Shown: one piece after another, positions 5,407-5,522 of the stretch
Layout of the letters: each line of letters opens with the position of its first letter
Numbering within the stretch: the stretch's first letter is position 1
Assembly (NCBI GenBank): GCA_025656435.1
Contig: JAHXHT010000160.1
Location: 1 to 5,522, forward strand
Length of the DNA stretch: 5,522 bases
Reading direction: 5' to 3'
Origin: Candidatus Thiodiazotropha sp. (ex Gloverina cf. vestifex)
Lineage (GTDB): Bacteria; Pseudomonadota; Gammaproteobacteria; Chromatiales; Chromatiaceae
The notes under the pieces: generated by a model
The model's input: the letters and a program-made list of their open reading frames with translations, nothing else
What the model was told of the DNA's origin: nothing
Database searches by the model: none
Program-made: the position numbers and the translations under genes

Positions 5407-5431
5407 GTCTTGATAATCAAGACTGTTTTTT
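5407..5431 (+). terminator. Terminator-like hairpin, plus strand
   Basis: GTCTTG (5407-5412) pairs with CAAGAC (5418-5423) across a short ataat loop, followed by T-G and six T (5426-5431). The stem is only half GC, so strength is moderate. It lies just before the dispersed repeat and would end any plus-strand transcript crossing the AT-rich segment. Confidence 0.5.
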
Positions 5432-5440
5432 GGAACAAGC

Positions 5441-5488
5441 GTGTCGCTACCTCGTGAAAGATTTTGGGACATCCGAGTCCCCAAAATC
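5441..5488 (+). repeat. Dispersed direct repeat, copy 2
   Basis: It matches 54-101 with one change (t at 5478). Its hairpin differs from copy 1: the inner part gattttgggac pairs with gtccccaaaatc (one bulged C) around atccga, and the outer tgtcgc at 5442-5447 pairs with gcgaca at about 5500-5505. The sequences between those two paired blocks do not match each other. This is probably the more native form of the element, extending to about 5506. Confidence 0.8.
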
Positions 5489-5522
5489 GACTCGCCAACG
5501 CGACAGCCGTTATGCCCCGACC

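Noticed and set aside
1..5522. CRISPR array, tRNA or rRNA genes
   Set aside because: No regularly spaced repeats, tRNA cloverleaf or rRNA-like sequence was seen on either strand.

Overview
The window reads as bacterial chromosome, most likely from a respiring gammaproteobacterium. This is inferred from the gene families, from Shine-Dalgarno (SD) sequences of the GGAGG/GGGAG type, and from the roughly 50-58% GC of the genes. No marker here fixes the genus.

Positions 269-4238 hold a compact six-gene cluster, entirely on the minus strand. In transcription order it runs: cytochrome b561 (4238-3675), the oxygen-binding cytochrome c SHP of the DUF1924 family (3601-3203), diheme cytochrome c DHC (3176-2577), a small secreted PepSY-domain protein (2561-2262), an OmpR/PhoB-type response regulator (2258-1590) and a PhoQ-like sensor histidine kinase (1609-269). 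Gaps are 73, 26, 15 and 3 nt, ending in a 20-nt overlap, so one main transcript with translational coupling at its distal end is likely. The cytochromes suggest a chain from membrane quinol through the b-type cytochrome and periplasmic DHC to SHP, whose heme binds small ligands such as O2 or NO. The PepSY protein and the two-component pair probably sense a periplasmic condition and control the cluster. That control is inferred from gene order.

Positions 1-268 lie downstream of the kinase. They contain a perfect 33-bp inverted repeat (49-125) and no gene. Its left half recurs as a 48-bp direct repeat at 5441-5488, where the right arm has a different sequence, so the element belongs to a dispersed hairpin family.

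Positions 4239-5440, upstream of the cluster, are clearly more AT-rich (18-38% GC in sampled lines). They hold a cluster of CAAACT/AGTTTG motifs that could be an operator for the cytochrome promoter, weak open reading frames, a 58-codon plus-strand ORF with a good ribosome binding site that encodes an aromatic-rich hydrophobic peptide, two plus-strand terminator-like hairpins and an imperfect GGGGTC-type inverted repeat. This part looks like accessory or decayed DNA.
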